DNA of 64,000 bases from Melittangium boletus DSM 14713 (GTDB taxonomy: Bacteria > Myxococcota > Myxococcia > Myxococcales > Myxococcaceae), in contig NZ_CP022163.1 of the NCBI RefSeq assembly GCF_002305855.1, forward strand, positions 868,292 to 932,291. Reading direction: 5' to 3'. Below, piece by piece: positions 17,940 to 26,790 of the stretch. How positions within the stretch are numbered: position 1 is the first letter of the stretch; the number at the start of each line of letters is the position of its first letter. A program made the position numbers and the translations under genes. The notes under the pieces were generated by a model. That model searched no databases. It had not been told where the DNA came from and saw only the letters and a program-made list of their open reading frames with translations.

Positions 17940-19352
17940 ATGCACCGACTGCATTCCCTGGCGCTCGGCGCCGTGACCGCGCTTGCTCTCGTGGCGGGCA
18001 GTGCCCAGGCCGCGAGCCTGTCGCGTGAGCCCTACCTCCAGCGGGTGGGGACGGACAGCGCCACCGTGGCCTTCCGGCTCAGCGCCTCGTGCGCGCCCAC
18101 CGTCTACTACGGCACCCATGGGAGCACCGACCAGCGCGTCACCGCGCCCAACCCGGCGACCAAACATGCGGTCGAACTCTCGGGCCTGGAGCCCGGCACC
18201 GCGTACACCTATGTGGTGGATGCGTGCGGCGCGCGCACCAACCCGGTGACGTTCTCCACCGCGTCCAAGCCCGGCGTGCGCCGTGTGCACTTCACCACCG
18301 TGGGCGACTTCGGCTCCAACAGCGATGACCAGAAGCAGGTGGCGCGCGCCATGCTCGGCCGCGCGCCGGAGCTCTTCCTGGCGCTCGGGGACAACGCCTA
18401 CGAGTCGGGCACCGAGGCCGAGTTCCAGCGCAACCTCTTCGAGCCCATGGCGCCCCTGCTCGCGCAGGTGCCCTTCTTCGCCGTGCCCGGCAACCACGAG
18501 TACGAGACGAACCAGGGCCAGCCCTACTTCGACAACCTCTACCTGCCCACCAGTTCCACCGGCGGCGAGTCCTACTACTCGTTCGACTGGGGCTTCGTGC
18601 ACTTCGTGGCGATCGACTCCAGTTGCGCGCTGGGCCTGGCGCCCTCGAGCCGCTGCACGCCGGCCGCGCAGCGGCAGTGGGTGGAGGAGGACCTGGCCGC
18701 GAGCACCGCGCCCTGGAAGATCGCCTTCATGCACTACCCACCCTGGAGCAGCGGCGAGCACGGCTCACAGCCGAACATCCGCAAGCAGTTCGCCCCCCTC
18801 TTCGAGGAGTATGGGGTGGACCTGGTGCTCACCGGGCATGACCATGACTACGAGCGCAGCCAGCCCATGAAGGGGGACGCGGTGGCGGCCTCGGGCACCC
18901 GGGCCCCGGTCTACCTGGTGGTGGGCAGCGGCGGCGCGGGCCTGCGTGACATGAGCACGAGCAGCAAGCCCTCCTGGTCCGTGCTTCGCAACAACGGGGA
19001 TCACGGCTACCTCGACGTCAAGGCCGAGGACGGCACCCTCACCGCCCAGATGCTCACCCCCTCGGGCAAGGTGATGGACAGCTTCACGCTGACCAAGGAA
19101 CTCCCCCCGGAGCCCGAGCCCCCGCCGGCGACCGCGGACGAGACGACCCCCACCCCGGGTCAGCCGGACCCGGCTCCGACTCCAGCCCCGTCTCCCAGTC
19201 CCTCGGGCGGAACCAACCCCCTGCCCACGGGCGCGGAGACCGCCGAGGATCTCGGTCCCACGGCCGCGGGCTGCTCGGCTGGACCCGCGATGGCGCTGCT
19301 GCCCGGGGCCATCCTCGTGTTCGCCGGGGCCCTGCGCCGCCGCCGCCGCTAG
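17940..19352 (+). CDS. metallophosphoesterase (purple acid phosphatase-like) with MYXO-CTERM tail
   Basis: The ATG at 17940 has GGAGGATTC just upstream and opens a clear signal peptide ending in GSAQA. A fibronectin III-like N-terminal domain (about 25-110) precedes the metallophosphoesterase domain (about 115-370). The metal ligands are visible in VGDFGSNSDD, LALGDNAYESG, PGNHEYE, MHYPPW and LTGHDHDYERS, as in purple acid phosphatases. A Pro/Thr-rich linker of about 60 residues follows. The tail GCSAGPA, a hydrophobic helix and RRRRR is a MYXO-CTERM sorting signal. It is expected to be a secreted, surface-sorted phosphatase that scavenges phosphate or acts on extracellular phosphoesters. Single-gene unit. 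Confidence 0.92.
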   Translation: MHRLHSLALGAVTALALVAGSAQAASLSREPYLQRVGTDSATVAFRLSASCAPTVYYGTHGSTDQRVTAPNPATKHAVELSGLEPGTAYTYVVDACGARTNPVTFSTASKPGVRRVHFTTVGDFGSNSDDQKQVARAMLGRAPELFLALGDNAYESGTEAEFQRNLFEPMAPLLAQVPFFAVPGNHEYETNQGQPYFDNLYLPTSSTGGESYYSFDWGFVHFVAIDSSCALGLAPSSRCTPAAQRQWVEEDLAASTAPWKIAFMHYPPWSSGEHGSQPNIRKQFAPLFEEYGVDLVLTGHDHDYERSQPMKGDAVAASGTRAPVYLVVGSGGAGLRDMSTSSKPSWSVLRNNGDHGYLDVKAEDGTLTAQMLTPSGKVMDSFTLTKELPPEPEPPPATADETTPTPGQPDPAPTPAPSPSPSGGTNPLPTGAETAEDLGPTAAGCSAGPAMALLPGAILVFAGALRRRRR

Positions 19353-19499
19353 CGGCTCCCCCGGACAGCGGAATACTTCCGACGGCCGGGAAGCGGCCCG
19401 GGAGTGCCTTCCGTCCTTGTCATCGAGCGTCCGGGATGCGATGCGCCTTGATGATGACAGACGCGGGCCCACCTTCCTGCCGGGCCGCCGGAGCCTTTC

Positions 19500-20999
19500 A
19501 TGAAGAAGAACCCCCGCCCTCCCGACCGGGCATCCCAGCCTCGCAGTGAAGCCCCTCGCGGTGAGTCCTCTCGCCAGGAATTTCCCAACAGCAAGGCGCC
19601 TCACCGGAAGCCCGCGCACCGGGAGACGAATCGCCGGGAGCCCGCTCGCCGGTCCACCTCCGAGGCACCGCGTGGAGAGCGCCCCGTGCGCGAGGACCTG
19701 GTCCTCCAGGCGTGCCTCGAGGCCTATGGCTTCATCCGCCACGAGGGACGCCTCGCGGACCGGGCCCTCGACTTCACCCTGCGGCACAAGAAGAACCTCT
19801 ACTCCAACGAGCGCCGGGCGGTGGCCGAGCGGGTGTATGCCCTGCTCCGTCGCCAGCGCACCGTGGACTTCCTCCTGGAGCATGCCCACCGGGGCTTCAC
19901 CAAGCTGGATCGGACGCACCAGGACGTGCTGCGGCTGGCCGCCTCGCGCGTGCTGCACGGTGAGAGCGTGGCCGACGTGGAGCGCTCCTCGCAGCTCGCG
20001 GTGATGGGCACCGAGGGCCTGTCCGGGCTCGCGCACGCCGCGAGGACGCTGGAGGGCCTGGCCCCGGACAAGCGCTTCCCCATCGCCGCGTCGCTGCCGG
20101 ACTTCCTCGCGGCGCGCTTCCGGGAGGCGTTCGGCGCGGATGCCGAGAAGGCCGCCGAGGCGATGAACGAGCGTGCCCCCCTCACCGCCCGCGTCAACGG
20201 CCTGAAGGGAGACCGGGAGGCCCTGCGGGCCCTGCTGGCGAAGGAAGGCGTGAGCACCACGCCCACGCCCCTGTCGCCGCTTGGACTCGTCCTCGACACG
20301 CGCATCAACGCCTTCTCGCTCGAGTCCTTCCGCGACGGCGCCTTCGAGCTGCAGGACGAGGGCAGCCAGCTGCTCGGCATGCTCGTGGACGCGCCGCCCA
20401 CCAAGGTGGTGGACGCGTGCGCGGGCGCGGGTGGCAAGACGCTGCAGCTCGCCGTGCAGATGAAGAACCGGGGAGACCTGTACGCGCTCGACGTCGAGGA
20501 GGGGCGCATGGAGGATCTGCGCAAGCGCACGCGCCGGGCCGGCGTGCACAACGTGCGCACCCAGCTCATCCCCGCGGACGGCCCCGAGGTGGACACGGCC
20601 CTGGCGGCCCTCCAGGGCAAGGCGGACCGGGTGCTGGTGGACGCGCCCTGCAGTGGCACGGGCACCCTCCGGCGCAAGCCGGACGCGCGCTATCGCCTCA
20701 CGCCGGAGATGCTCGCCGAGCACGTGGTGCGGCAGAAGAAGCTGCTCGAGCGCTTCTCCCACCTGGTGAAGCCCGGAGGCCGGCTCATCTACGGCACGTG
20801 CAGCGTGCTGCGCGAGGAGAACGAGGCGGTGGTGGAGGACTTCCTCTCGCGGCATCCGGAGTACACGGTGCGTCCGGTGGCGGACGAACTGGGCGCGGAA
20901 CTGGGCGCCAAGGTGAGCGCGGGGCCCTTCCTGCGGCTCGCCCCGCACCTGCACGGCACGGATGGATTCTTCGGGGCCATCCTCGTGCGCGCGAAGTAA
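19500..20999 (+). CDS. 16S rRNA (cytosine-C5) methyltransferase, RsmB/Sun family
   Basis: This 499-residue protein begins with about 65 residues of low-complexity, Pro/Arg/Glu-rich sequence. The NusB-like RNA-binding domain follows (about 70-215, from VLQACLEAYGFIRHEGRL). The catalytic domain has the AdoMet loop DACAGAGGKT (about residue 305), DAPCSGTG (about 383) and GTCSVLREENE (about 431). The two cysteines are the releasing and nucleophilic residues of m5C RNA methyltransferases. This architecture matches RsmB, which methylates C967 of 16S rRNA, although another rRNA or tRNA target of the NOL1/NOP2/Sun group is possible. The disordered N-terminus is longer than in E. coli RsmB. It is followed closely by the M61 peptidase gene. 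Confidence 0.88.
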   Translation: MKKNPRPPDRASQPRSEAPRGESSRQEFPNSKAPHRKPAHRETNRREPARRSTSEAPRGERPVREDLVLQACLEAYGFIRHEGRLADRALDFTLRHKKNLYSNERRAVAERVYALLRRQRTVDFLLEHAHRGFTKLDRTHQDVLRLAASRVLHGESVADVERSSQLAVMGTEGLSGLAHAARTLEGLAPDKRFPIAASLPDFLAARFREAFGADAEKAAEAMNERAPLTARVNGLKGDREALRALLAKEGVSTTPTPLSPLGLVLDTRINAFSLESFRDGAFELQDEGSQLLGMLVDAPPTKVVDACAGAGGKTLQLAVQMKNRGDLYALDVEEGRMEDLRKRTRRAGVHNVRTQLIPADGPEVDTALAALQGKADRVLVDAPCSGTGTLRRKPDARYRLTPEMLAEHVVRQKKLLERFSHLVKPGGRLIYGTCSVLREENEAVVEDFLSRHPEYTVRPVADELGAELGAKVSAGPFLRLAPHLHGTDGFFGAILVRAK

Positions 21000-21034
21000 C
21001 CTCTCCCTCCGAGAGGCTTCCTGGAGGAAAAGGC

Positions 21035-22801
21035 ATGCCGGAAGTGGTCCACTATCGGGTCTCGATGCTCCGCCCGCACACGCACCTCTTCGAGGTGCGG
21101 GCCACCTTTCCTCCCGGCCCGGACACGCTCGAGGCCGTGCTGCCGGTGTGGACGCCCGGCAGCTACATGGTGCGGGAGTTCTCCCGCCACCTCCAGGACG
21201 TGAGGGCCACCAATCCCGACGGGGAAGCGCTCGCGGTGCGGCGCACGGACAAGCGCACCTGGCGGGTGGACGCCCGGGGCCGCGCGGTGACCCTGAGCTA
21301 CCGCGTCTATGCCCACGAGTTGTCCGTGCGCACGAGCCACCTGGATGGCGGCCACGGCTACTTCAACGGCGCCAACCTCTTCCTTTATACCGAGGCCACG
21401 CGAGGCCTCGCGCACCACGTCACCGTGGAGGCGCCCGCGGGGTGGAAGGCCTTCACGGCGCTCGACTCCCGCGACGGAGCCTTCGTGGCGGACAGCTACG
21501 ACGCGCTGGTGGACAGCCCCTTCGAGGTGGGCCCCCACACCCCGCTCACCTTCGTGGCGGCGGGCGTTCCTCATGAGGTGGTGGTGTGGGGGGACGCGGT
21601 GCAGGACCCGGCCCGGTTGTGCGCGGACCTGCAGCGCATCTGCGAGACCCAGGCGAGGCTCTTCGGCGGCCTGCCCATGAAGCGCTACCTCTTCCTCCTC
21701 TACCTCACGGACAAGGGGCGTGGAGGGCTGGAGCACCAGGCGTCCACGGCGCTGCTCTTCCCCCGCGTGGGGCTCCACAACCCGCGCGGCTGGGAGGACT
21801 TCCTCACCCTGGTGGCCCACGAGTACTTCCACCTGTGGAACATCAAGCGGGTGAAGCCCCGGGCCTTCGTCCCCATGGACTACGCCCAGGAGAACTACAC
21901 CTCGCTGCTCTGGGCCTTCGAGGGAGTCACCTCCTACTACGACAACCGCATGGTGCTGCGCGCGGGGCTGATGAGCGCGAGCCGCTACCTCATCCGCCTG
22001 GGGGAGACGCTGTCCGCCCTCCAGGCCACGCCGGGCCGCAAGACGCAGACGCTGGCCGAGTCCTCGTTCCTGTGCTGGGTGAAGCACTACCGCCCGGACG
22101 AGCACAGTCCCAACAGCGCCATCTCCTACTACCTCAAGGGCGAGGTGGTGGCGGTGCTCCTGGACCTGGAGTTGCGGCGCGCCACGGACGACGCACGGGG
22201 CCTGGACGATTTGATGCGCCTCTTGTGGGAGCGCCACGGAGATGGCTCCGGCGTCCCCGAGGAAGGCGTGGAGGCGGCGGCCTCGGAGCTCGCGGGCAAG
22301 GACTTGAGCGCCTTCTTCGACCGGGCGGTGCGGAGCACGGAGGAGCTGGACTTCTCGGTCTTCGCCCACGTGGGCCTGGAGGTGCGCTCGCGTCCCCGCG
22401 AGTCCGCGAGCGACCGCGGCGGCACGCCTCCGCCACGCGCCCGGGGAGAGGGCCGGCCCAGGGGATGGCTCGGCATCACCCCCAAGGGGGGCGCCACCTT
22501 CGCCTCGGTGCTGGAGGGCTCGCCCGCGCAGGAAGCGGGGGTGTACGTGGACGATGAACTCGTGGCGCTCGACGGCTGGCGGGTGGACACCGCCGCCCTG
22601 CTGTCGCGCTGCGAGGACAAGGCGCCCGGCGACACGGTCCGGCTCACGGTGTTCCGCCGGGACAAGCTGGTGGAAGTCCCGGTGGTGCTCGGCCAGAAGC
22701 CCGCGGATGCCGTATGGCTCGCCCGCGTGGACAAGCCCACCGACGCGCAGAAGGCGGCGCTCCAGGCGTGGCTCGGCACGGCCTGGGACGAGTTGGGATA
22801 G
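21035..22801 (+). CDS. M61-family glycyl aminopeptidase-like metallopeptidase with PDZ domain
   Basis: The ATG at 21035 has GGAGG eight bases upstream. The 588-residue product carries an N-terminal beta domain (M61_N, with LPVWTPGSYMVREFSRH). The zinc motif HEYFH is at residues 262-266 in LVAHEYFHLWNIKRVKP, and the third-ligand region FEGVTSYYDN follows. A C-terminal PDZ domain (about 475-560) contains GWLGI and GSPAQEAGV. This is the full M61 layout; the Sphingomonas enzyme releases N-terminal Gly and Ala. No signal peptide is visible, so it is likely cytoplasmic. It sits 35 bases after the RNA methyltransferase, with no functional link that I can see. Confidence 0.9.
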   Translation: MPEVVHYRVSMLRPHTHLFEVRATFPPGPDTLEAVLPVWTPGSYMVREFSRHLQDVRATNPDGEALAVRRTDKRTWRVDARGRAVTLSYRVYAHELSVRTSHLDGGHGYFNGANLFLYTEATRGLAHHVTVEAPAGWKAFTALDSRDGAFVADSYDALVDSPFEVGPHTPLTFVAAGVPHEVVVWGDAVQDPARLCADLQRICETQARLFGGLPMKRYLFLLYLTDKGRGGLEHQASTALLFPRVGLHNPRGWEDFLTLVAHEYFHLWNIKRVKPRAFVPMDYAQENYTSLLWAFEGVTSYYDNRMVLRAGLMSASRYLIRLGETLSALQATPGRKTQTLAESSFLCWVKHYRPDEHSPNSAISYYLKGEVVAVLLDLELRRATDDARGLDDLMRLLWERHGDGSGVPEEGVEAAASELAGKDLSAFFDRAVRSTEELDFSVFAHVGLEVRSRPRESASDRGGTPPPRARGEGRPRGWLGITPKGGATFASVLEGSPAQEAGVYVDDELVALDGWRVDTAALLSRCEDKAPGDTVRLTVFRRDKLVEVPVVLGQKPADAVWLARVDKPTDAQKAALQAWLGTAWDELG

Positions 22802-22827
22802 GCTCGGTGCCGGGGGTCTTCCCGTCC

Positions 22828-24273
22828 ATGTCCGTTCCGTCGCTCGTCCGATGCAAGAGCCACCCCTCCGCCACCGCTGGCTGGCGCTGCGTGGGGTGTG
22901 GCTCCGCCCTGTGTCCCCAGTGCGTGGAAGCCCGGCGCATGCACACGGTGGACGTGCTCGCCTGCCGGCGATGTGGAGACCGGGCCGAGACCCTGCGCCT
23001 GCACCGCTCGCGGCAGATGCCGCTCGCCGAGCGGCTGCGCCTCGCGTGGCGCTATGCCCAGTCCTCCCGCTTCCTGGCGATGGTGCTGGGGGTGGGCACG
23101 GTGTTGACCGTCCTCACCTTCATGACCCAGGTGACGCTCATCGTGCTGCGTCTGGCGCCCGCGGCGCTGCTGGTGGGCGTCTACTCGGGTTGCTTCTTCG
23201 CCATCCTCCTGGCGAGCGCGCGGGGCGAGAGCGACGTCCCCATTCCGGAGTACAGCGACCTCTTCGCCGACTGGCTCATGCCCGCCCTGCGCGGCGTGGT
23301 CTCCACCAGCGTGGTCTGGCTGCCGCCCCTGCTCTACCTCGCGTTCATCAGTGGCTGGGACGTCGTCGCGTACAAGGACCGGTTGCTGTCCGACCCCATG
23401 TTCTACATGACGGGCGCCTTCCACTCCCTGCCCTGGGAGCTCCTGGCGAGGGATCCCCTGGCCTGGGTGCTGGGAATCGCCTGCCTCGCCTACCTGCCCA
23501 TGAGCCTGTTGCTGAGCGCGAGCAGCACGCACCTGCTGGACATGCTCAACCCGATCCGGGGTCTGCACGCCATCCGGCGGCTCGGCCGGGACTACGCCAT
23601 CACCCTCGGGTTCCTGTTCCTCATGGGGCTCGCGTACCTGGGCACGCGCTTTCTCGGCGCGGGCATCCGCTCGCTCGACCTGGGCGTCCTGACCCGGTGG
23701 ATCGCCGAGGTCATCGAGCTCCCCGTCTTCTTCCTGATGGCACACGTGCTCGGGCTGCTCCTGTACACCCGGGGAGATGAACTCGGGTACGGCGCGGCGA
23801 GCGACTACGTCACCCCGGTCCTCCCGGACGCGGCGCCGAGCACCACGCTGCGCGTGGAAGGTCTGGGCCTGCCGGACGCCATTCCGGAGTCCGAGTTCGT
23901 CGCCGCCGAGACGCGGGTCCGGGAGCTCACCGCGGCCATGGAGGCCCGTGACATCCCCCGGACATTGGAGCTCTACGCCGCGGCGAGCTTCCTGCCCCGC
24001 ACGAGCATCGCCCCCGCGGTGCACCTCTTCGTTGGACAGGCGGCGGCGAGCCAGGGAAACCACGCCCTGGCCGTCCAGGCGCTGGAGCGCGCGGCGGACG
24101 TGGCCCCGGAGGATCCCCTCGCCCCGCGTGCCCTCGTGATCCTGGCGCGCGTGCTCGGTGAGCGCATGAATGAACCGGCCCGCGCCCAGGAGGTGTACCA
24201 GTACATCGTCGACCGGTATCCGGAGACGGACGCCTCGCGCTTCGCCCAGGCCCGGCTTCCGCCCACCAGCTGA
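22828..24273 (+). CDS. polytopic membrane protein with N-terminal zinc-finger (B-box-like) and C-terminal TPR-like domain
   Basis: The ATG at 22828 is the first good start; an in-frame GTG at 22807 is possible. The 481-residue product starts with a Cys/His cluster, CKSHPSATAGWRCVGCGSALC then CVEARRMHTVDVLACRRC, which looks like a B-box-type zinc finger of the kind found on many bacterial membrane proteins. Six or so hydrophobic helices follow (residues 75-320). A helical tail (about 345-475) has TPR-like pattern with LAVQALERAADVAPEDPLAPRAL and EVYQYIVDRYPETDASRFAQ. It may be a membrane scaffold that senses or recruits partners. There is no catalytic motif. The gene is packed between the M61 peptidase and a small lipoprotein gene. 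Confidence 0.7.
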   Translation: MSVPSLVRCKSHPSATAGWRCVGCGSALCPQCVEARRMHTVDVLACRRCGDRAETLRLHRSRQMPLAERLRLAWRYAQSSRFLAMVLGVGTVLTVLTFMTQVTLIVLRLAPAALLVGVYSGCFFAILLASARGESDVPIPEYSDLFADWLMPALRGVVSTSVVWLPPLLYLAFISGWDVVAYKDRLLSDPMFYMTGAFHSLPWELLARDPLAWVLGIACLAYLPMSLLLSASSTHLLDMLNPIRGLHAIRRLGRDYAITLGFLFLMGLAYLGTRFLGAGIRSLDLGVLTRWIAEVIELPVFFLMAHVLGLLLYTRGDELGYGAASDYVTPVLPDAAPSTTLRVEGLGLPDAIPESEFVAAETRVRELTAAMEARDIPRTLELYAAASFLPRTSIAPAVHLFVGQAAASQGNHALAVQALERAADVAPEDPLAPRALVILARVLGERMNEPARAQEVYQYIVDRYPETDASRFAQARLPPTS

Positions 24274-24316
24274 CACCCGGGTTGCGTCCCGGAGGCGGCG
24301 TGCGCACTCCCTTCGC

Positions 24317-24703
24317 ATGTTCCGCGTCCCCGCGTCGTGGTTGGTGCCGTTGAGCCTCGTGTTGCTCTCCTCGTGTGATGGAGGCCTGCACGTCGATCGC
24401 CCGACGGATGTCTGCACCGCCGTCCTCGTCACACTCCGGGTGCAGGTGGTGAATGCCCAGGGTATGCCAGTACCGGACGCCACCGTGTCGGCCACCCACC
24501 TGGAGACGGGCAACACCATCACCAGCGTCACGGGCGACGAGGGCATCACCCACGCCGTCAACGAGGAGCTGGGCGCGGGCCAGGTCCGGCTGACGGCCCG
24601 CGCGGGCTCCAAGTCGAGCGACACGGCCGAGGTCGCCTGGTCGTGCGACGAGTGCCACTGCTCCCCGGATCCCGAGTCGGTTCAGCTCCGATTGAACCCA
24701 TAA
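24317..24703 (+). CDS. small lipoprotein with carboxypeptidase-regulatory-like (CarboxypepD_reg) domain
   Basis: The ATG at 24317 opens a signal peptide with lipobox LSSC. The mature protein of about 110 residues has one beta-sandwich of the CarboxypepD_reg/CNA-B type, with LRVQVVNAQGMPVPDATVSATHLETG and then a VTGDEGITHAV strand. A Cys-rich end (WSCDECHCSPDP) could hold disulfides or metal. The fold is typical of small surface adhesin-like or scaffolding domains. It follows the membrane protein by 43 bases. No function can be assigned. Confidence 0.65.
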   Translation: MFRVPASWLVPLSLVLLSSCDGGLHVDRPTDVCTAVLVTLRVQVVNAQGMPVPDATVSATHLETGNTITSVTGDEGITHAVNEELGAGQVRLTARAGSKSSDTAEVAWSCDECHCSPDPESVQLRLNP

Positions 24704-24769
24704 GCCCTCGGGTGGAAGCCTCCCCATAGCACCTTTGTCCCACACGACGTGACCCGCTAGGTTGGCGTC

Positions 24770-25618
24770 ATGGCCAGTGTGGAAGATCTCCTGCGGTGTT
24801 CCGTGGCGGAGTTGACCGAGCGTTTCATCACGGGTTGTCACTCGGTCCCCACGGGGCTTCTGGAGGCCCTGGAAGCCGACAGTCGCCAAGGCGCCCGGAC
24901 GCTCGCCCGACGCCTGCGCACCCAGCAGGGGAAGAACCGCGCCGAGGGGCAGCGCCTGCGCCACCTGCTGCGCTACGAGACGGAGCTGTGGGAGCAGGGC
25001 CATACCCACATCGCTGGCGTGGACGAGGCCGGCCGGGGTCCGCTCGCCGGTCCCGTGGTGGCCGCGGCGGCCATTCTGCCCCGGGGCTGGAAGCTGGAGG
25101 GGCTGGACGACTCCAAGAAGATTGGCGACGAGGCGCGCCGGGAAGAACTGGCCGAGGCCATCAAGCGTGGCGCGGTGGCGTGGGCGGTGGGCGTCGCGGA
25201 GGCGGAGGAAATCGATCGTCTCAACATCCGCCGCGCGAGCCTGCTGGCGATGCACCGCGCGCTCCAGGCGCTGGGAATCCAGCCGGATTATGTACTGCTG
25301 GACGCCTTCACCATCCCCGAGTGCACCTTGCCCCAGCGCGGCATCATCAAGGGCGACGCCCTGTCGTTGAGCATCGCCGCGGCGTCGGTGCTGGCGAAGA
25401 CGACGAGGGATCGGACGATGCGGGAGTTGGATGTCCGCTACCCCGGGTACGGACTGGCGGACCACAAGGGCTATCCCACGGCCTCGCACGTCCAGGCCAT
25501 TCGCGAGCGGGGCGTGCTGCCCATCCACCGCCGCAGCTTCGCGCCGGTGCGCGAGGCGCTTGGAGCGACCGAGCCACCTTCACAGGGAGAACTCTTCGCG
25601 GAACGAGGACCCTTGTGA
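24770..25618 (+). CDS. rnhB: ribonuclease HII
   Basis: Cleaves the RNA strand of RNA-DNA hybrids and single ribonucleotides in DNA. The 282-residue protein shows the type II motif IAGVDEAGRGPLAGPVVAAA, with the catalytic D85 and E86. Further conserved segments are LDDSKKI, VLLDAFTIP (third Asp) and AAASVLAKTTRDR. The N-terminal extension of about 75 residues, with helical, basic sequence, resembles that of Bacillus subtilis RnhB. ATG start at 24770. The stop TGA overlaps the start of the next gene (GTGA), so translation of the two is coupled. Confidence 0.95.
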   Translation: MASVEDLLRCSVAELTERFITGCHSVPTGLLEALEADSRQGARTLARRLRTQQGKNRAEGQRLRHLLRYETELWEQGHTHIAGVDEAGRGPLAGPVVAAAAILPRGWKLEGLDDSKKIGDEARREELAEAIKRGAVAWAVGVAEAEEIDRLNIRRASLLAMHRALQALGIQPDYVLLDAFTIPECTLPQRGIIKGDALSLSIAAASVLAKTTRDRTMRELDVRYPGYGLADHKGYPTASHVQAIRERGVLPIHRRSFAPVREALGATEPPSQGELFAERGPL

Positions 25619-26244
25619 GCGCGGACAAGGACATCGATGGCTGGCTCGCCGAGCGGGGAATCACCGTGATGGAGTCCCGGAGCCGGGCCCGGGCGGCGCT
25701 CGAGGAGGCGGGACTCACCCGTCCGGGGAAGACGCGCATCAGCGAGCCCAAGCTGCCCCGGGCCGAGCAGATCCTCGCCGAGCGTTTCTACCGGGTCTGT
25801 TCCGCGTCGGAGTGCCAGCACGTGGCTCGGGCGAGTGGACGCGCGCTGTTGCCGGTGGACCCTCGGAGCCATTGCGAGCACTGCGGAGGCTCGAACAACC
25901 GCCGGGCGGAAGTGGCCTTCCTGGAGACGTGCAATCGCCGGGGCGTTCGCAAGGTGGTGGTGGTGGGCGGCTCGCCCGCGGTGCGCGAGGAGCTGGAGGA
26001 AAAGCTCAACGGCCCGCTGCAGCTGCGCATGGTGGACGGGACCGAGCGGCGCACGGGCAGCCAGGCACAAGGCGACCTGGAATGGGGAGACCTGGTGCTC
26101 GTCTGGGGAGCCACGGAGCTGCACCACAAGGTGAGCAGCCACTACACCCAGCCGGGCACACCCCACCGCCACAAGGTCGTCCACGTGGTGCGGCGGGGCG
26201 TGGCCGCGCTGCTCGAGGCGGGCATCACGCATTTGAACCGCTAG
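25615..26244 (+). CDS. DUF2325-like protein with zinc-ribbon-type Cys cluster, coupled to rnhB
   Basis: The GTG at 25615 overlaps the rnhB stop by four bases. The 209-residue product has an N-terminal helical part, a Cys/His cluster (CSASECQH near 60, then HCEHCGGSNNRRAE), and a C-terminal Rossmann-like part. The latter runs from VRKVVVVGGSPAVREELEE to WGATELHHKVSSHYTQPG and VVHVVRRGVAALL. The VVGG ... ADLV ... H ... V arrangement resembles DUF2325, whose function is unknown. Coupling with RNase HII is the best clue: a nucleic-acid-related job is plausible but unproved. I see no catalytic triad. Confidence 0.65.
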   Translation: MSADKDIDGWLAERGITVMESRSRARAALEEAGLTRPGKTRISEPKLPRAEQILAERFYRVCSASECQHVARASGRALLPVDPRSHCEHCGGSNNRRAEVAFLETCNRRGVRKVVVVGGSPAVREELEEKLNGPLQLRMVDGTERRTGSQAQGDLEWGDLVLVWGATELHHKVSSHYTQPGTPHRHKVVHVVRRGVAALLEAGITHLNR

Positions 26245-26342
26245 GCCCCCGGTCCTCCCACCTGACGGTTGGGACACATTCCCACCCACGGAAGTGAAGA
26301 CCGGGTTGCGGCTCCTAGGGCGTATGCGCTAGGCCCTCGGGG

Positions 26343-26669
26343 GTGCTGCGCCTGCTCCTGGTCCTCCTGCTGCTAAACGGACTGGTGCCTGCCCTCGGGG
26401 AGGCACTGGAGCTGGCCGTGCACTACGCCGTGGCGGGCCATGTGGCCCACGGCCCCGGAGAGACGGATCTCGAGGGCGGCAAGGAGCACGGGTGCGGACC
26501 CACGGAGCACCACTGCCGGTGCTGCGTGAGCCAGTCCCTCATGCCCCCCGTCGTCCCGCCAGGCCTCGTCCCGCTGGAACCCCGGGAGTCCCCTCGCACG
26601 CCCTTCGTCCACGACGCCGTGGCCGACACCACGCGCGCCCGGCTCTTGCGGCCTCCCATCCGCGCCTGA
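26343..26669 (+). CDS. small exported Cys/His-rich protein at the head of the metal-efflux operon
   Basis: A 108-residue ORF starting with GTG at 26343 and a hydrophobic signal-like helix (LRLLLVLLLLNGLVPALGEA). The mature part has several His residues (VHYAVAGHVAHG) and a dense cluster CGPTEHHCRCCVS, a good heavy-metal-binding pattern. The remainder is Pro/Arg-rich. It lies 121 bases before the TolC-like gene of an RND efflux operon on the same strand, so it may be a periplasmic metal-binding or sensing protein for that pump. I do not recognise the family, and the coding call rests on context and the Cys/His pattern. Confidence 0.55.
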   Translation: MLRLLLVLLLLNGLVPALGEALELAVHYAVAGHVAHGPGETDLEGGKEHGCGPTEHHCRCCVSQSLMPPVVPPGLVPLEPRESPRTPFVHDAVADTTRARLLRPPIRA

Positions 26670-26790
26670 GCACCGGGCGAACTCCCTCACCTCATTGAAG
26701 GACAGGCCCGGTCCCACGACCCGCCCGGGGCACCCGTGTGCCCAGGGCTCTCGCCGTTGGCGTCCCTCCCTGATTCGTTGGTGAGATTCC

